NCBI GenBank assembly: GCA_004794785.1
Contig: SJOL01001579.1
Coordinates: 44,780-108,779 of the forward strand
Direction: 5' to 3'
Source: Opisthorchis felineus
Taxonomy: Eukaryota > Platyhelminthes > Trematoda > Opisthorchiida > Opisthorchiidae
Length of the DNA: 64,000 bases
Under the pieces are notes generated by a model. It was not told the DNA's origin, searched no databases, and was given only the letters and a program-made list of their open reading frames with translations. This document shows, piece by piece, positions 30,601 to 37,000 of the stretch. Position numbers and translations under genes: made by a program. Position 1 is the stretch's first letter. Each line of letters starts with the position of its first letter.

Positions 30601-31138
30601 TTTCAGCTGATTCTGAGCTAAAAAGATCACAGTAAGAAAGCATCAAGCGACACTTTTCTACTAGGACAGTTGTCGTACAGCCAACTTTCAAACAGTGCCT
30701 CACTAGGTCTAATGCATCACGAAGTACGACAATCCTCCATACGCTACCTCGAGGTATAGAGCAGTCATTGTTGGAGGGTCACTTGCAAGTCGATCAGCTT
30801 TCTTAATTTCACTAGCCGCTAGCTTTTGTGTAAAAGCGCTTTCAACCAAAATTGGTCAGTTGTGCGCAGAATGCACTTTCTTTGTAGAGATGGTTTTCAT
30901 CGAGGGCGTCAGTTATAGGTGCGGTCAAATAAAACATGAATCATTTATTTGGTCTGCTTTAATTCAGAGCCAAAAACTAGGTACACCTTATACGTCACTA
31001 TTTCTGACCACATTTGGTGAGTTGTTACTATTCGTCTTTTCGCCTCTATTTTCCAGCTATTCAACCATATTACGGGTCTGGCGTGCTGTCGTCAGCATTC
31101 GTGGTACAGCCAGGACCTTAGAACAATCCACCGTATAA
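507..31138 (+). CDS. MAP3K5-like: ASK1/MAP3K5-like MAP3K gene, 3' part, 18 joined exons
   Basis: Serine/threonine MAP kinase kinase kinase of the ASK group; known relatives phosphorylate MKK3/6 and MKK4/7 in the stress-activated JNK/p38 cascade in the cytosol. Exons 507-622, 1529-1656, 3421-3515, 4422-4560, 5378-5502, 8438-8604, 9591-9628, 11709-11898, 13343-13395, 15682-15986, 18906-19136, 20678-21044, 22769-23162, 24721-24813, 27113-27200, 29093-29164, 30214-30290 and 31057-31138 keep one open frame of 2760 nt (919 residues plus stop). Seen: P-loop LGAGAFG (8-14), AIK lysine 31, HRDIKPDN (120-127), DFG (141-143), APE (166-168), kinase end near 256. ASK assignment rests on what follows: a central region near 351-651, a coiled coil near 783-843 and a terminal SAM-like domain, the ASK order. 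The N-terminal regulatory region lies before the window. All catalytic residues are intact. HRDIKPDN has P where human ASK1 has G. Generic MEKK is the alternative, but the C-terminal regions argue against it. Confidence 0.85.
1529..1656 (+). CDS. ASK-like exon: alpha-C helix and hinge
   Basis: TTTTTTCAG acceptor, GTAAGT donor. It completes the split Thr codon and encodes [20 protein letters not shown], then [11 protein letters not shown]. This supplies the alpha-C glutamate and the strand-5/hinge region, closely parallel to the ASK 'HEEIALHKHLKHKNIVQYL' stretch. Ends in phase 1. Confidence 0.92.
1657..3420 (+). other. ASK-like intron, nothing recognised
   Basis: A 1.8-kb intron between the second and third kinase exons. 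No coding similarity, repeat family or structured RNA was recognised. Small open frames here lack codon bias or motifs. Confidence 0.6.
3421..3515 (+). CDS. ASK-like exon: kinase C-lobe start
   Basis: ATCTTTCCAG acceptor, GTGAGT donor at 3516. It encodes [13 protein letters not shown] and [12 protein letters not shown], the alpha-D/alpha-E region (compare ASK 'YTKQILEGLKYLH'). It ends on a codon boundary and joins the HRD exon in frame. Confidence 0.92.
4422..4560 (+). CDS. ASK-like exon: catalytic loop and DFG
   Basis: CGGTTTCAG acceptor, GTAGG donor. It encodes [14 protein letters not shown] and [13 protein letters not shown], so the catalytic Asp and Lys and the magnesium-binding DFG are all present. 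The activation segment that follows carries Ser/Thr residues (ERRATSV) as possible phosphoacceptors. Confidence 0.95.
5378..5502 (+). CDS. ASK-like exon: APE and alpha-F
   Basis: CCTCCAAAAG acceptor; donor GTTAGT at 5503. It encodes [17 protein letters not shown], then [18 protein letters not shown]. The D-x-W-S-x-G alpha-F motif is standard. The donor is not perfect consensus but gives phase 0, which the next exon needs. Confidence 0.9.
5503..8437 (+). other. ASK-like 2.9-kb intron, nothing recognised
   Basis: Intron between the APE exon and the last kinase exon. Open frames of about 100 codons near 6951-7317 overlap on both strands without motifs and are treated as chance. Confidence 0.6.
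8438..8604 (+). CDS. ASK-like exon: end of kinase domain
   Basis: CCATTTTTAG acceptor, GTGAGT donor. It encodes [20 protein letters not shown] and [16 protein letters not shown], the alpha-G to alpha-I part with the conserved C-lobe arginine. 'HPDIP' and 'PDPEKRA' match ASK 'HPEIP' and 'PDPDKRA' closely. Confidence 0.93.
9591..9628 (+). CDS. ASK-like small linker exon
   Basis: A 38-nt exon between TTTGTCTACAG and GTTCGT, coding [12 protein letters not shown]. It is accepted because it alone carries phase 2 from the kinase exon into phase 1 for the next one, and because a short basic linker follows the kinase domain in ASK proteins. No domain. Confidence 0.6.
9629..11708 (+). other. ASK-like 2.1-kb intron, nothing recognised
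   Basis: Intron between the small linker exon and the post-kinase linker exon. No repeat family, coding segment or RNA structure recognised. Confidence 0.55.
11709..11898 (+). CDS. ASK-like exon: post-kinase linker
   Basis: TTTTTGCAG acceptor, GTCAGT donor at 11899. It encodes [18 protein letters not shown] and a later [16 protein letters not shown]. Both ends fit the reading frame of neighbouring exons (in phase 1, out phase 2). No recognisable domain. The donor is the best of several GTs with the right phase. Confidence 0.6.
13343..13395 (+). CDS. ASK-like small exon
   Basis: CGTTCACAG acceptor, GTACGT donor. It encodes [17 protein letters not shown]. Only the frame entered in phase 2 is open, which is what the preceding exon supplies, and its single trailing base completes the glycine codon of the next exon. 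A short linker with no domain. Confidence 0.65.
13870..14262 (-). repeat. Degenerate hammerhead (retrozyme-like) repeat
   Basis: About 390 bp in an ASK-like intron. On the minus strand it matches the intact element at 53502-53848: the stretch ending TTTCAGCAACC occurs at 14168 and again at 13874 (period 294), with the 'AACTGGAACATGAGG' and 'GCAAATGAGTG' blocks between. The ribozyme core is broken: CTGTGA instead of CTGATGA and GAAG instead of GAAA. The last 65 bp (14198-14262) are in the opposite orientation, so the copy is rearranged. Confidence 0.7.
15347..15385 (+). repeat. Short retrozyme-family fragment
   Basis: TTTTCAGCAAACTTGTGAGT matches the TTTTCAGCAACCTTATGAGT block of the 53.5-kb element. 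Only about 35 bp are recognisable. Confidence 0.4.
15682..15986 (+). CDS. ASK-like exon: Ser/Pro-rich linker
   Basis: ATGCTGACAG acceptor, GTACAG donor. About 100 residues rich in Pro, Ser and Thr, ending [15 protein letters not shown] and PFKIIRQ. The end aligns with the ASK1 stretch just after the kinase where 'GFFMLRKDSERRATL' occurs. It is likely unstructured apart from this end. Confidence 0.8.
16886..17067 (-). repeat. tRNA-derived SINE
   Basis: The reverse strand reads GAGCGAGATGGCCCAGTGGT (box A), then GTGGTTCGAACCA (box B), TAGGCTTGGGCAACCTGACA, TGGCATGGCAGCTAGGCACC and a GCTACAACTGAACG end before an A/T tract. Flanks share an imperfect AATTAT(A/C)AAAA (16873 and 17068), a likely target-site duplication. 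Pol III boxes in a tRNA-like head define it as a SINE; it is not a functional tRNA. Confidence 0.88.
17108..17218. repeat. Rearranged retrozyme-family fragment
   Basis: Directly after the SINE. 17120-17196 matches the retrozyme family on the minus strand (ACTCATTTGCACACCGATTT), then a plus-strand match (TTTTCAACAACCTTATGAGT) follows, so it is an inverted junction of two pieces. The ribozyme core is absent. Confidence 0.6.
18906..19136 (+). CDS. ASK-like exon: start of central helical region
   Basis: Acceptor after CATCTTAAG, donor GTGAGT, 77 whole codons. It encodes [20 protein letters not shown] followed by a Ser/Pro-rich loop and EKMELELLE. The first helix matches ASK1 'SERRATLHRILTEDQDKIV' in spacing and character. 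Confidence 0.85.
20678..21044 (+). CDS. ASK-like exon: central helical domain
   Basis: GTGCACACAG acceptor, GTAGGT donor, 122 codons plus one base. It contains [20 protein letters not shown] and [20 protein letters not shown]. The latter parallels ASK1 'HWMFALDSIIRKAVQTAIT'. It probably forms a helical bundle and has no catalytic motif. Confidence 0.85.
22769..23162 (+). CDS. ASK-like exon: low-complexity linker
   Basis: Acceptor TCATCCACATAG chosen because the single base from the previous exon then makes GTG and the frame opens as [19 protein letters not shown]. The alternative acceptor at 22719 runs into a stop in that phase. It encodes a basic patch ([12 protein letters not shown]) and an acidic Ser-rich tail. 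Donor GTGAGT. Confidence 0.75.
24721..24813 (+). CDS. ASK-like exon: coiled coil
   Basis: CTGTTGACAG acceptor, GTAAAC donor. It encodes [20 protein letters not shown] and [10 protein letters not shown], a heptad-like helix matching ASK1 'LLEELVRKEKELQALLHRAI'. In ASK family proteins this coil mediates oligomerisation. Confidence 0.85.
25095..25180 (-). mobile_element. Short RTE LINE fragment
   Basis: The minus strand matches the reverse-transcriptase region at 42370-42445 of the main RTE copy (the GGTGCGAAGCGCGTACCGAA part corresponds to GGTGTGAAGCGCATGCCAAA). About 85 bp, directly abutting a SINE. Confidence 0.65.
25185..25370 (+). repeat. tRNA-derived SINE
   Basis: GGGGCGAAATGGTCTAGTGT head, GACCGGAAGGTCCGTGGTTC, box B GGTTCGAACCC, body CTTGGGCAACCTGGCAGTAT and GGCATGGCAGCTAGGCACCG, and GCTACAGCTTAACG followed by a T-rich tail. 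The box A region is slightly diverged. Confidence 0.88.
25985..26475 (-). mobile_element. RTE LINE 3' end fragment
   Basis: The minus strand gives a broken frame resembling the C-terminus of RTE-clade reverse transcriptases: [11 protein letters not shown] (thumb, after the 'YGSETWPLR' block) and [20 protein letters not shown] (the 'WLGHVLRMPNNRLPRRALF' block). Several stops and frameshifts. It lies antisense in an ASK-like intron. The end near 26000-26110 also matches 47146-47280. Confidence 0.7.
26647..26675. repeat. AAT microsatellite
   Basis: Imperfect run of AAT/ATA units (ATAATAATATTGATAATAAT). Intronic, no function implied. Confidence 0.8.
26808..26842 (+). CDS. Possible alternative 35-nt ASK-like exon
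   Basis: CTTCTTCCACAG acceptor, GTGAGT donor, 35 nt, open as [11 protein letters not shown] after the coiled-coil exon. It does not fit in phase before the 27113 exon, but it does fit before the SAM exon if that exon starts at 29091 instead of 29093. It could be a mutually exclusive alternative to 27113-27200 or a chance exon. Confidence 0.35.
27113..27200 (+). CDS. ASK-like exon: end of coiled coil
   Basis: Acceptor CTCTGATAG, donor GTCAGT. It encodes [20 protein letters not shown] and KMIDEKTPK, continuing the helix of the preceding exon in frame. The acceptor lacks a strong pyrimidine tract, so this exon is less certain than its neighbours. Confidence 0.6.
27500..27675 (+). repeat. tRNA-derived SINE
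   Basis: GGGGCGAGATTGCTCAGTGG head, GAGCGCGAATTTACTGACTG, then GTGGCTCGAAGCC (box B with two changes), GGCTTGGGCAACCTGGCAGT and GGCATGGCAGCTAGGCACCA, ending GCTACATGTGAAC. A diverged, older copy. Read as protein it gives a spurious [15 protein letters not shown] frame. Confidence 0.88.
29093..29164 (+). CDS. ASK-like exon: SAM-like domain, first part
   Basis: Pyrimidine-rich acceptor CCGTTTTAGAG with two overlapping AGs (exon start 29091 or 29093), donor GTAAGT. It encodes [20 protein letters not shown], aligning with the ASK1 C-terminal 'LTDWLRVNGADEDTISR'. The 29093 start fits the 27113-27200 exon. Confidence 0.85.
30214..30290 (+). CDS. ASK-like exon: SAM-like domain, middle
   Basis: CGCATTCCAG acceptor, GTAAGT donor. 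It encodes [20 protein letters not shown] and YRMNL, parallel to ASK1 'YYVTRDDLKCLRL'. Enters in phase 0 and leaves two bases that complete a His codon in the last exon. Confidence 0.88.
31057..31138 (+). CDS. ASK-like last exon with stop codon
   Basis: CTATTTTCCAG acceptor. It encodes [20 protein letters not shown] and a short tail to TAA at 31136-31138. '[13 protein letters not shown]' lines up with the last helix of ASK1 ('LCTLWKAIIDFR'). I see no AATAAA close downstream; the nearest ATTAAA (31610) lies inside a SINE. Confidence 0.85.
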
Positions 31139-31585
31139 AACACCACGACAATTTGGGATGCACGATTCCCGGTTTTCATCTCAACCGATAGGCTGTTTTC
31201 TGACATTTTTCTATAGTGATCATTTTTTATTCTGCGCCACGTTCCTTTTTATCACTTATGACCAGAATGCGCCACTCTCCTTCGTCACTTCACCTACTCA
31301 AGCTCTTTCATGACCATGTGATCAATTGGTGGATCGACCGTACTCGATCTAGGAACCAGTGATTCTTCCTTTTTCCGCCAATAACTTTACTATTGTGATT
31401 TAACGGCGTTGTAGTTCAGTCATTTACACCCCAACCCTAATATTGCGACTGTATTTTAGAATTGATTGGTAGTTTATCTCTCTTTGACAGTAACTTTTTG
31501 CCCCAAGTGTTTACGGTATATTTTCTCTTACGATGGGGGGACATGAGAGCTCATAAGGATTAGCTATGGAGCATTGCTTCCTGAG

Positions 31586-31750
31586 CGCTCGAGATAGCTC
31601 AGTGATTAAAGCGCGGACCTGCTGATGGGGAGGTCCATGGTTCGAACCCACCCTCAACATCTCGGCCGCTTCCTTCTAGGTTTAGGCAATCTAACAGTAT
31701 CTCAACCCTTGTGCTTCCTTCGGGTGGCATGGCAGCTAGGCGCCGAATGA
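31586..31750 (+). repeat. tRNA-derived SINE, variant subfamily
   Basis: GCTCGAGATAGCTCAGTGAT head, GGTTCGAACCCACC box B, and the family body GTGGCATGGCAGCTAGGCGC. The region between the boxes (CTGCTGATGGGGAGGTCCAT) differs from the main group, so it is an older or distinct subfamily. It lies about 450 bp after the ASK-like stop codon and may be in its 3' UTR. Confidence 0.8.
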
Positions 31751-32182
31751 TTATTATCATTATTGTTTCCTGAACACTGTCTACGCAAACGTGGCATGCA
31801 AATAATCCCTAAGGGGGTATTCATTCGTTTTTGTCAAACTAGTGATACAGGACGTCGCTAACACACATATGACAAGCCATAACTTGACTGACGCCCGATC
31901 ATTTTGAGATCTACCATGCTAGAAAGGCTGTAAAGTGCGCCTCGGTTTTCCAGCACGGATTGAACTTAATGTTCCAGAGGAAACTAAAATTACCTCAAAT
32001 TAATTGTTATACGACACGCAAGCGCGTTTACTCACATTTTCCAAAACAACCAGTAAGGTTGCCAGATGGTTGGCGCTCCATACACTGGCTGAAGCACCTG
32101 CGACTACATTTGCACCGCCCAACAACTGGGATCCTTCGTACTTTGGCCTTTGACAAAGAAGACATCATTTATGAAGGCTGAG

Positions 32183-32440
32183 CTAACTGGAGGCTGTCCG
32201 TGTGATAGTTGCAAAGTATCCCATGTTAGCTGGACCAATGGTTGCAGTTCTGATTAACGCAGCACCGTGGCCCTCCAGAGTCGGGGTTGGAATATGTGTG
32301 CGGACTTGTTCTGTAAATATTGTAATGACCTGACATTTCCCGCTGCTTCGCAGCCAGGTAGTTAAGCCGAAAATATTAGCCGACCATCGGACGTTAATTC
32401 TCATAGGAATGCGACCACCAAATCTTTGCACTGTGCCTGG
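32183..32440 (-). repeat. Dispersed coding-like repeat, copy 1
   Basis: The minus strand is open through IFTEQVRTHIPTPTLEGHGA and is related to 37883-38100 (minus) and 54960-55062 (plus). DNA similarity is visible over about 240 bp with the 37.9-kb copy (shared ACTTGTTCTRTAAAWATTG and CATTTCCCGC blocks on the plus strand). Family unknown; it may be a piece of a transposon protein. Confidence 0.5.
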
Positions 32441-33442
32441 AGTTCCGCTTGTGGCATAGTACAGTCAGCTTAACCCAAGTACGGGGTACCAGACTTCTGG
32501 AATCTCGGAGAAACAATTAAGAATGGTGCAAACAGAGGTGGTTAAGACTTGACCTAGCAGAAGGGTGAGAGCGACTACGAGGGTCTGAGCACTTTCGGCT
32601 CGGCGCACCCTACAAAATGAAGTGAATCTGATGCTCCCTGTATTTGGGTAGCAATACTGCAAGATATGTTTGCTAGTATGTTTTCACGACCTTCCTATTG
32701 TCAGTTTCCATCGAACTTGTCTGAATGAGTGTCTGGAAGTTTAGGCCCTCGGAATAAGTGTAGTAGGCTTGCACGGTGTCGATTGTGAGTACCGTGGGCT
32801 TTTCGTTAATTATGATGGTCATTGAAAAAATTCGCTGGCAGATCCCAGTAAGCCCGGGTTTTGTATTCTTGCACCACATTCTGGGAAAAACGCATTAAAT
32901 TTCTTTTTTGCCTACCCAGTTTCTTTAGTGGTATGAAGAAATGCGTCTCACTGTGCTTGTAGGTACGATTCAGTGTTAGGTCGTTGAGGGCAGATTCAAG
33001 TGTTTGGAAAGCCCGAGAGTTGTTTCCTCACGAACCAAGAGACTAACTCTAGGCAAAAGACAAATGGTTACTACATAGGCAAATCATAAAAACATTCTAT
33101 TTACTCAGAAATTCGGCAATGGACCGACAGGTTGGTTATCCGCCTTCGAGAATGCGGCTGCTGCTTGCTACTCCGGTCGTCCGCCTCGTCAAGAGTGGAT
33201 CTACGCTACTACTACTGGGTTCGAAGGCCTTATATGCAGCTGTTTCTATTTGAACTGACTGAAATAATAGTCTCTTTCGCCTCACCCGGGGTTGTCGTAT
33301 GATGCAAGCCACCCCAAGGAATCAAGCAGGTGGTTCCCCTTATGCGGGAACCAAATTTACAGATGATAGAAAGTGAGGCGCACTACACGATTTTCCTTGT
33401 TTTTTTTTATGTCTATGTGGTCCGAAAATCTAATTTAGCAAC

Positions 33443-33448
33443 TTTATT
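33443..33448 (-). terminator. Candidate poly(A) signal of the HLCS gene
   Basis: TTTATT on the plus strand, i.e. AATAAA on the minus strand, 371 bases beyond the HLCS stop codon. Position is plausible; there is no transcript evidence. Confidence 0.4.
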
Positions 33449-33818
33449 CCCAAACATTGCCGTTCGAATTTCCAATTCACACATTGTACCTATGGCACAT
33501 GTTGTCTGACAACAGGGGAGCTGCCACCGGGTTAGTCTGAGTAACTGGTAAGAGAACATGCCGGCGGATATCTGACGACACATCCTGGATTCGCAGAAAA
33601 AATTGCGGACGAGTTACAGACGCGATCCCGTAACGTCCACCTGAAATGATTTCCAAAAATGGGCTATTTGTACCATATGAATGGGATTAGACTGCAGCGT
33701 GGGAAAACACGTGATGAATGGTTCAGTACATTACAGTACAAACCGATGAGAAACTAAAAAATAACAGGATCGGAATTGAGAACGTATTAGCACTTTGTAA
33801 CTAGTGCAAGTTTCTGAG

Positions 33819-34005
33819 TCACTTGGGCTTGATTAAACCAAGCATCATATCCATAGAGTTACCATCCGGATGAAGGGAGAATCGTTCGCCTGTTTCGTTA
33901 TCACGAACCAGCAGGTAGCCAAATGCGTCCAATCCGGTTATGGTACACTGACGACCAAAAGTTGGGGATCCGTTCTCGATTGAACGAACTTCTACCGTTT
34001 GGTTG
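33819..34005 (-). CDS. HLCS: HLCS last exon: C-terminal cap domain
   Basis: Acceptor CTTCATTCACAG; it ends in TGA at 33821-33819. It encodes [40 protein letters not shown] and [11 protein letters not shown]. The IxGLDxxGxLxV and HPDGNSxDM motifs define the biotin-ligase C-terminal domain. Ends GLIKPK (human NLILPKRR). Confidence 0.95.
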
Positions 34006-37000
34006 CTGTGAATGAAGTAAGAAAGTGTTATTTTCGTATACGGTTGTCCTTTACTGGATCTATCGGATTCAGAAAGTCGCATAGAGCAAGCAAAATATAT
34101 GGTTCTGGAGGTTTTCCGCTGCCATAGCACTCTACTACTTTATCTATTTTACCAGGTTTGACAAGATTGAATGTTAATTTTTAATCAATTTTTACCAATA
34201 TGTTAAATCGACTACTGGCGTCAACCTGGCCTCGGACGGTGTGCCAAAAAGCATAGGTGGGCCTGAGCTTGGTAACACGCACCTTCACTGATATGATTCA
34301 CAAGCACTGGGATCGCACATTGGGCGAGGGAAGAATACCTAAGTTAGTTTGGAACATAGCAAGCATCTGGTTATATTAATCACGTGCTTAGTAGCCAGAG
34401 AACCAGTAGGCTTATTATGTGCGCGAGGACCAAATCGGGGGCCATTCTCATGACTTCTTGGAAGAATCTTACCGACAGGGTGGGAAACTTGAGCTTCAAT
34501 ATGAAGGACCTGTCCATGTGCGTAAGTTCTGTAAGTTTCAGATAGAAGCCGATCATACAAAATGTACATTGGGGCCGGCTGTACATTCGCTAATAGATTA
34601 TAAATGACAGTACACTAGCGCTACCGTGGTCCCCGAAATCATTCTATTACAAAACAGATTCTGCTAATCGGTGGATGGGGTGAAACTTATTGGCCAAGAA
34701 TATATGACACCATCAACTGACACTAGAACGCAGTGACTAGGAGCTTGTCAGCCGAAATTGGACGCCCATCAATTCTTTTCGGAGCCTTCTAAATGGAGGT
34801 AGCATGAACCATTCATTCCAGTAACTCGACAGACTCACGTGTGCATCCAACAACGAGTGTATAATTCGAAGGCCCAACTAAGTCCGTAAGTGTGCAAAGT
34901 GCGACTGACGAGACGCTCTAGACGACTCAAAATGGTAGCAGTCACTTCCGCAGTAGATATAACGCTGGGTTGTTTAGGACAAACTCGATCCAGTAGGTCT
35001 TGCAAGCAAATTGTCGGAATGTGATTCGAAACGTTCACTCCAATACCTGAAAAAGTCCAACAAGAGCCGAACATTATTCATTAATGAGAGTGAATAGGGG
35101 AGGCGACAGTGTAGAAGACACATAAACACCCACTGTAGCGAGAGTGGTTATGGTAGAAATTAATAGCTTACCAATAATGAAATTGGCCTCTTTATCTCCA
35201 ACAAGTGAACACCTTGTGAGCATGCCCGCAAGCTTCCCAGAACGTGGACAGTCTGGAGATGGGGAAGATACGTCACCACATTGCTTATTTTCATTCCAAA
35301 CAACATAGACATCATTGGGCCATTTTAAGCGGAGTTGTGGACCAGAGTGTTGTAAATTCTGTCCGAAATAGGAAGCAAAGGCAAATCGAATGAAAGTTCA
35401 GGTCAAATAAAATAGCATTGAGGAAGTCGCGGTGAGTTAATACAACAATCACGCAGCCACTCACCACCTAACTTATGGCGTCTCTTCGGTGCACAGCTGG
35501 TATGCAACCCGCAACAAACTCGAGGGGAAATGACGTTAGCTTCTGCTCGTGTAGGTAATAGCAGACAAGAAAGTCTGCGTGATTGTCACTCTCTACAAAA
35601 CAGTGTGACGGCTTGGGTTTTGAACCAATGGGTCCGATAACATTGACTAACAGATTTTAATTGACATACGAGGCTCCTGCGCGTTTTCAACCCGTTCACT
35701 TCTCCGTCGCATACAATGCTGTTTGCATATGCAACTGAAGAGGGTGGTTACACATCTCATACCTCCTAGCTTATTTCATATTGTGCTTATTTTCGCATTT
35801 GACGCAAAACGATTTTCGGAGGAAAACCAGCGAGCAAATAGTGGCTAAATGCATTTTATCAACACACTAGCAACAGACGCGATCAGTATTACCGGGCTAC
35901 ACCGATAAGGACAACATATTTGCTTACTAAATGATGCCCAGATTTGGTAGAAAATCAAAATTGCCCGAATTCGTAGAGAAAACTGTATGAACGAAAGGGT
36001 CAGCTGTATGTCGTGTGCTTACCACCAAGAATTCCTCGTCCACTTCGAATGCGCATTGGTGTCCATTCAGTGCACCGAGCCGCTCAGCAATCAGTTGTTT
36101 ACAGGCGAGGAGAATACTCAATGCAACCAAGTGTTGCATTCCGGTAACATAATTGGGAAAAGTAACCGCCGATCGTGGTGAAACGTAGGTTGGCGGGTTC
36201 AGTGTCAGGCTAAGTGTGAATGCAGCCTGACCGGAAGGAGTGACCCAACGATTATCACCTCGACCTGCACAAGTAAGTGATATTGCAAGTGAATCTTAGG
36301 AGAAACGTAAATCCAATTCGCAAAGTCATACTTTCAGTCACAGCATCAATTTCAAAATATACACGAGACCATGTTGCAAAAATAAACACGGACAGAGCCA
36401 ATCAGGAAGGAAGTTGAGAAGGAAGGGTGACAGCGGGCACCCCTGCTTGCCACCACTGGATGTGGTGAACTTTGGAGGAGACTGGTCCCAGACAGGTCCA
36501 CGAGAGTAGGCATATAGAGCCTTTATAAGTGACAAGAATTTGGAAGGGGCATCTTCAACGTTAGTCACTGCCACGGTTTTTGACGAACAGAGGCCTCAAG
36601 AGCAGATCTGATATCGAGAGGAACGATCACTGTTGGTCATGGGAAGGAGTGGCACATTTTCAGCGCTTGTCACAAGGTGAAGGTATGATCGACGCAACCC
36701 CAGCTAGGACTTGATTCTCAGGAATCTGACCCTCCCTATGATGGATCAATCTCCGCAGGATAACAACAAAGAGCACCTTGGACGCTATGATCATTAGACC
36801 GATGTTCCCGCTCCATTCTGTCAGTATTCTTTCTTCATTACAGATGTGTTGGAGTAAAGTCGTCAGGTTAGCCACGAGGGCCTCGCCACTTCCTTTGAAG
36901 AGCGCAGGATGAAACCGTTTGGAGCGGGTGCAATGAAATATTAGGTTGGACTTCCGTTGTCCGTGGGAGAGTGGTGTTGACGTTCCATTCAGCTTTATGT

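Larger units (their letters stand above)
31139..33818. other. Intergenic space between convergent genes
   Basis: The 2.7 kb between the ASK-like stop (+) and the HLCS stop (-). It holds a variant SINE (31586-31750), a dispersed coding-like repeat (32183-32440, minus) and otherwise nothing I recognise. Minus-strand open frames at 32465-32879 show no known motif. Confidence 0.7.
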
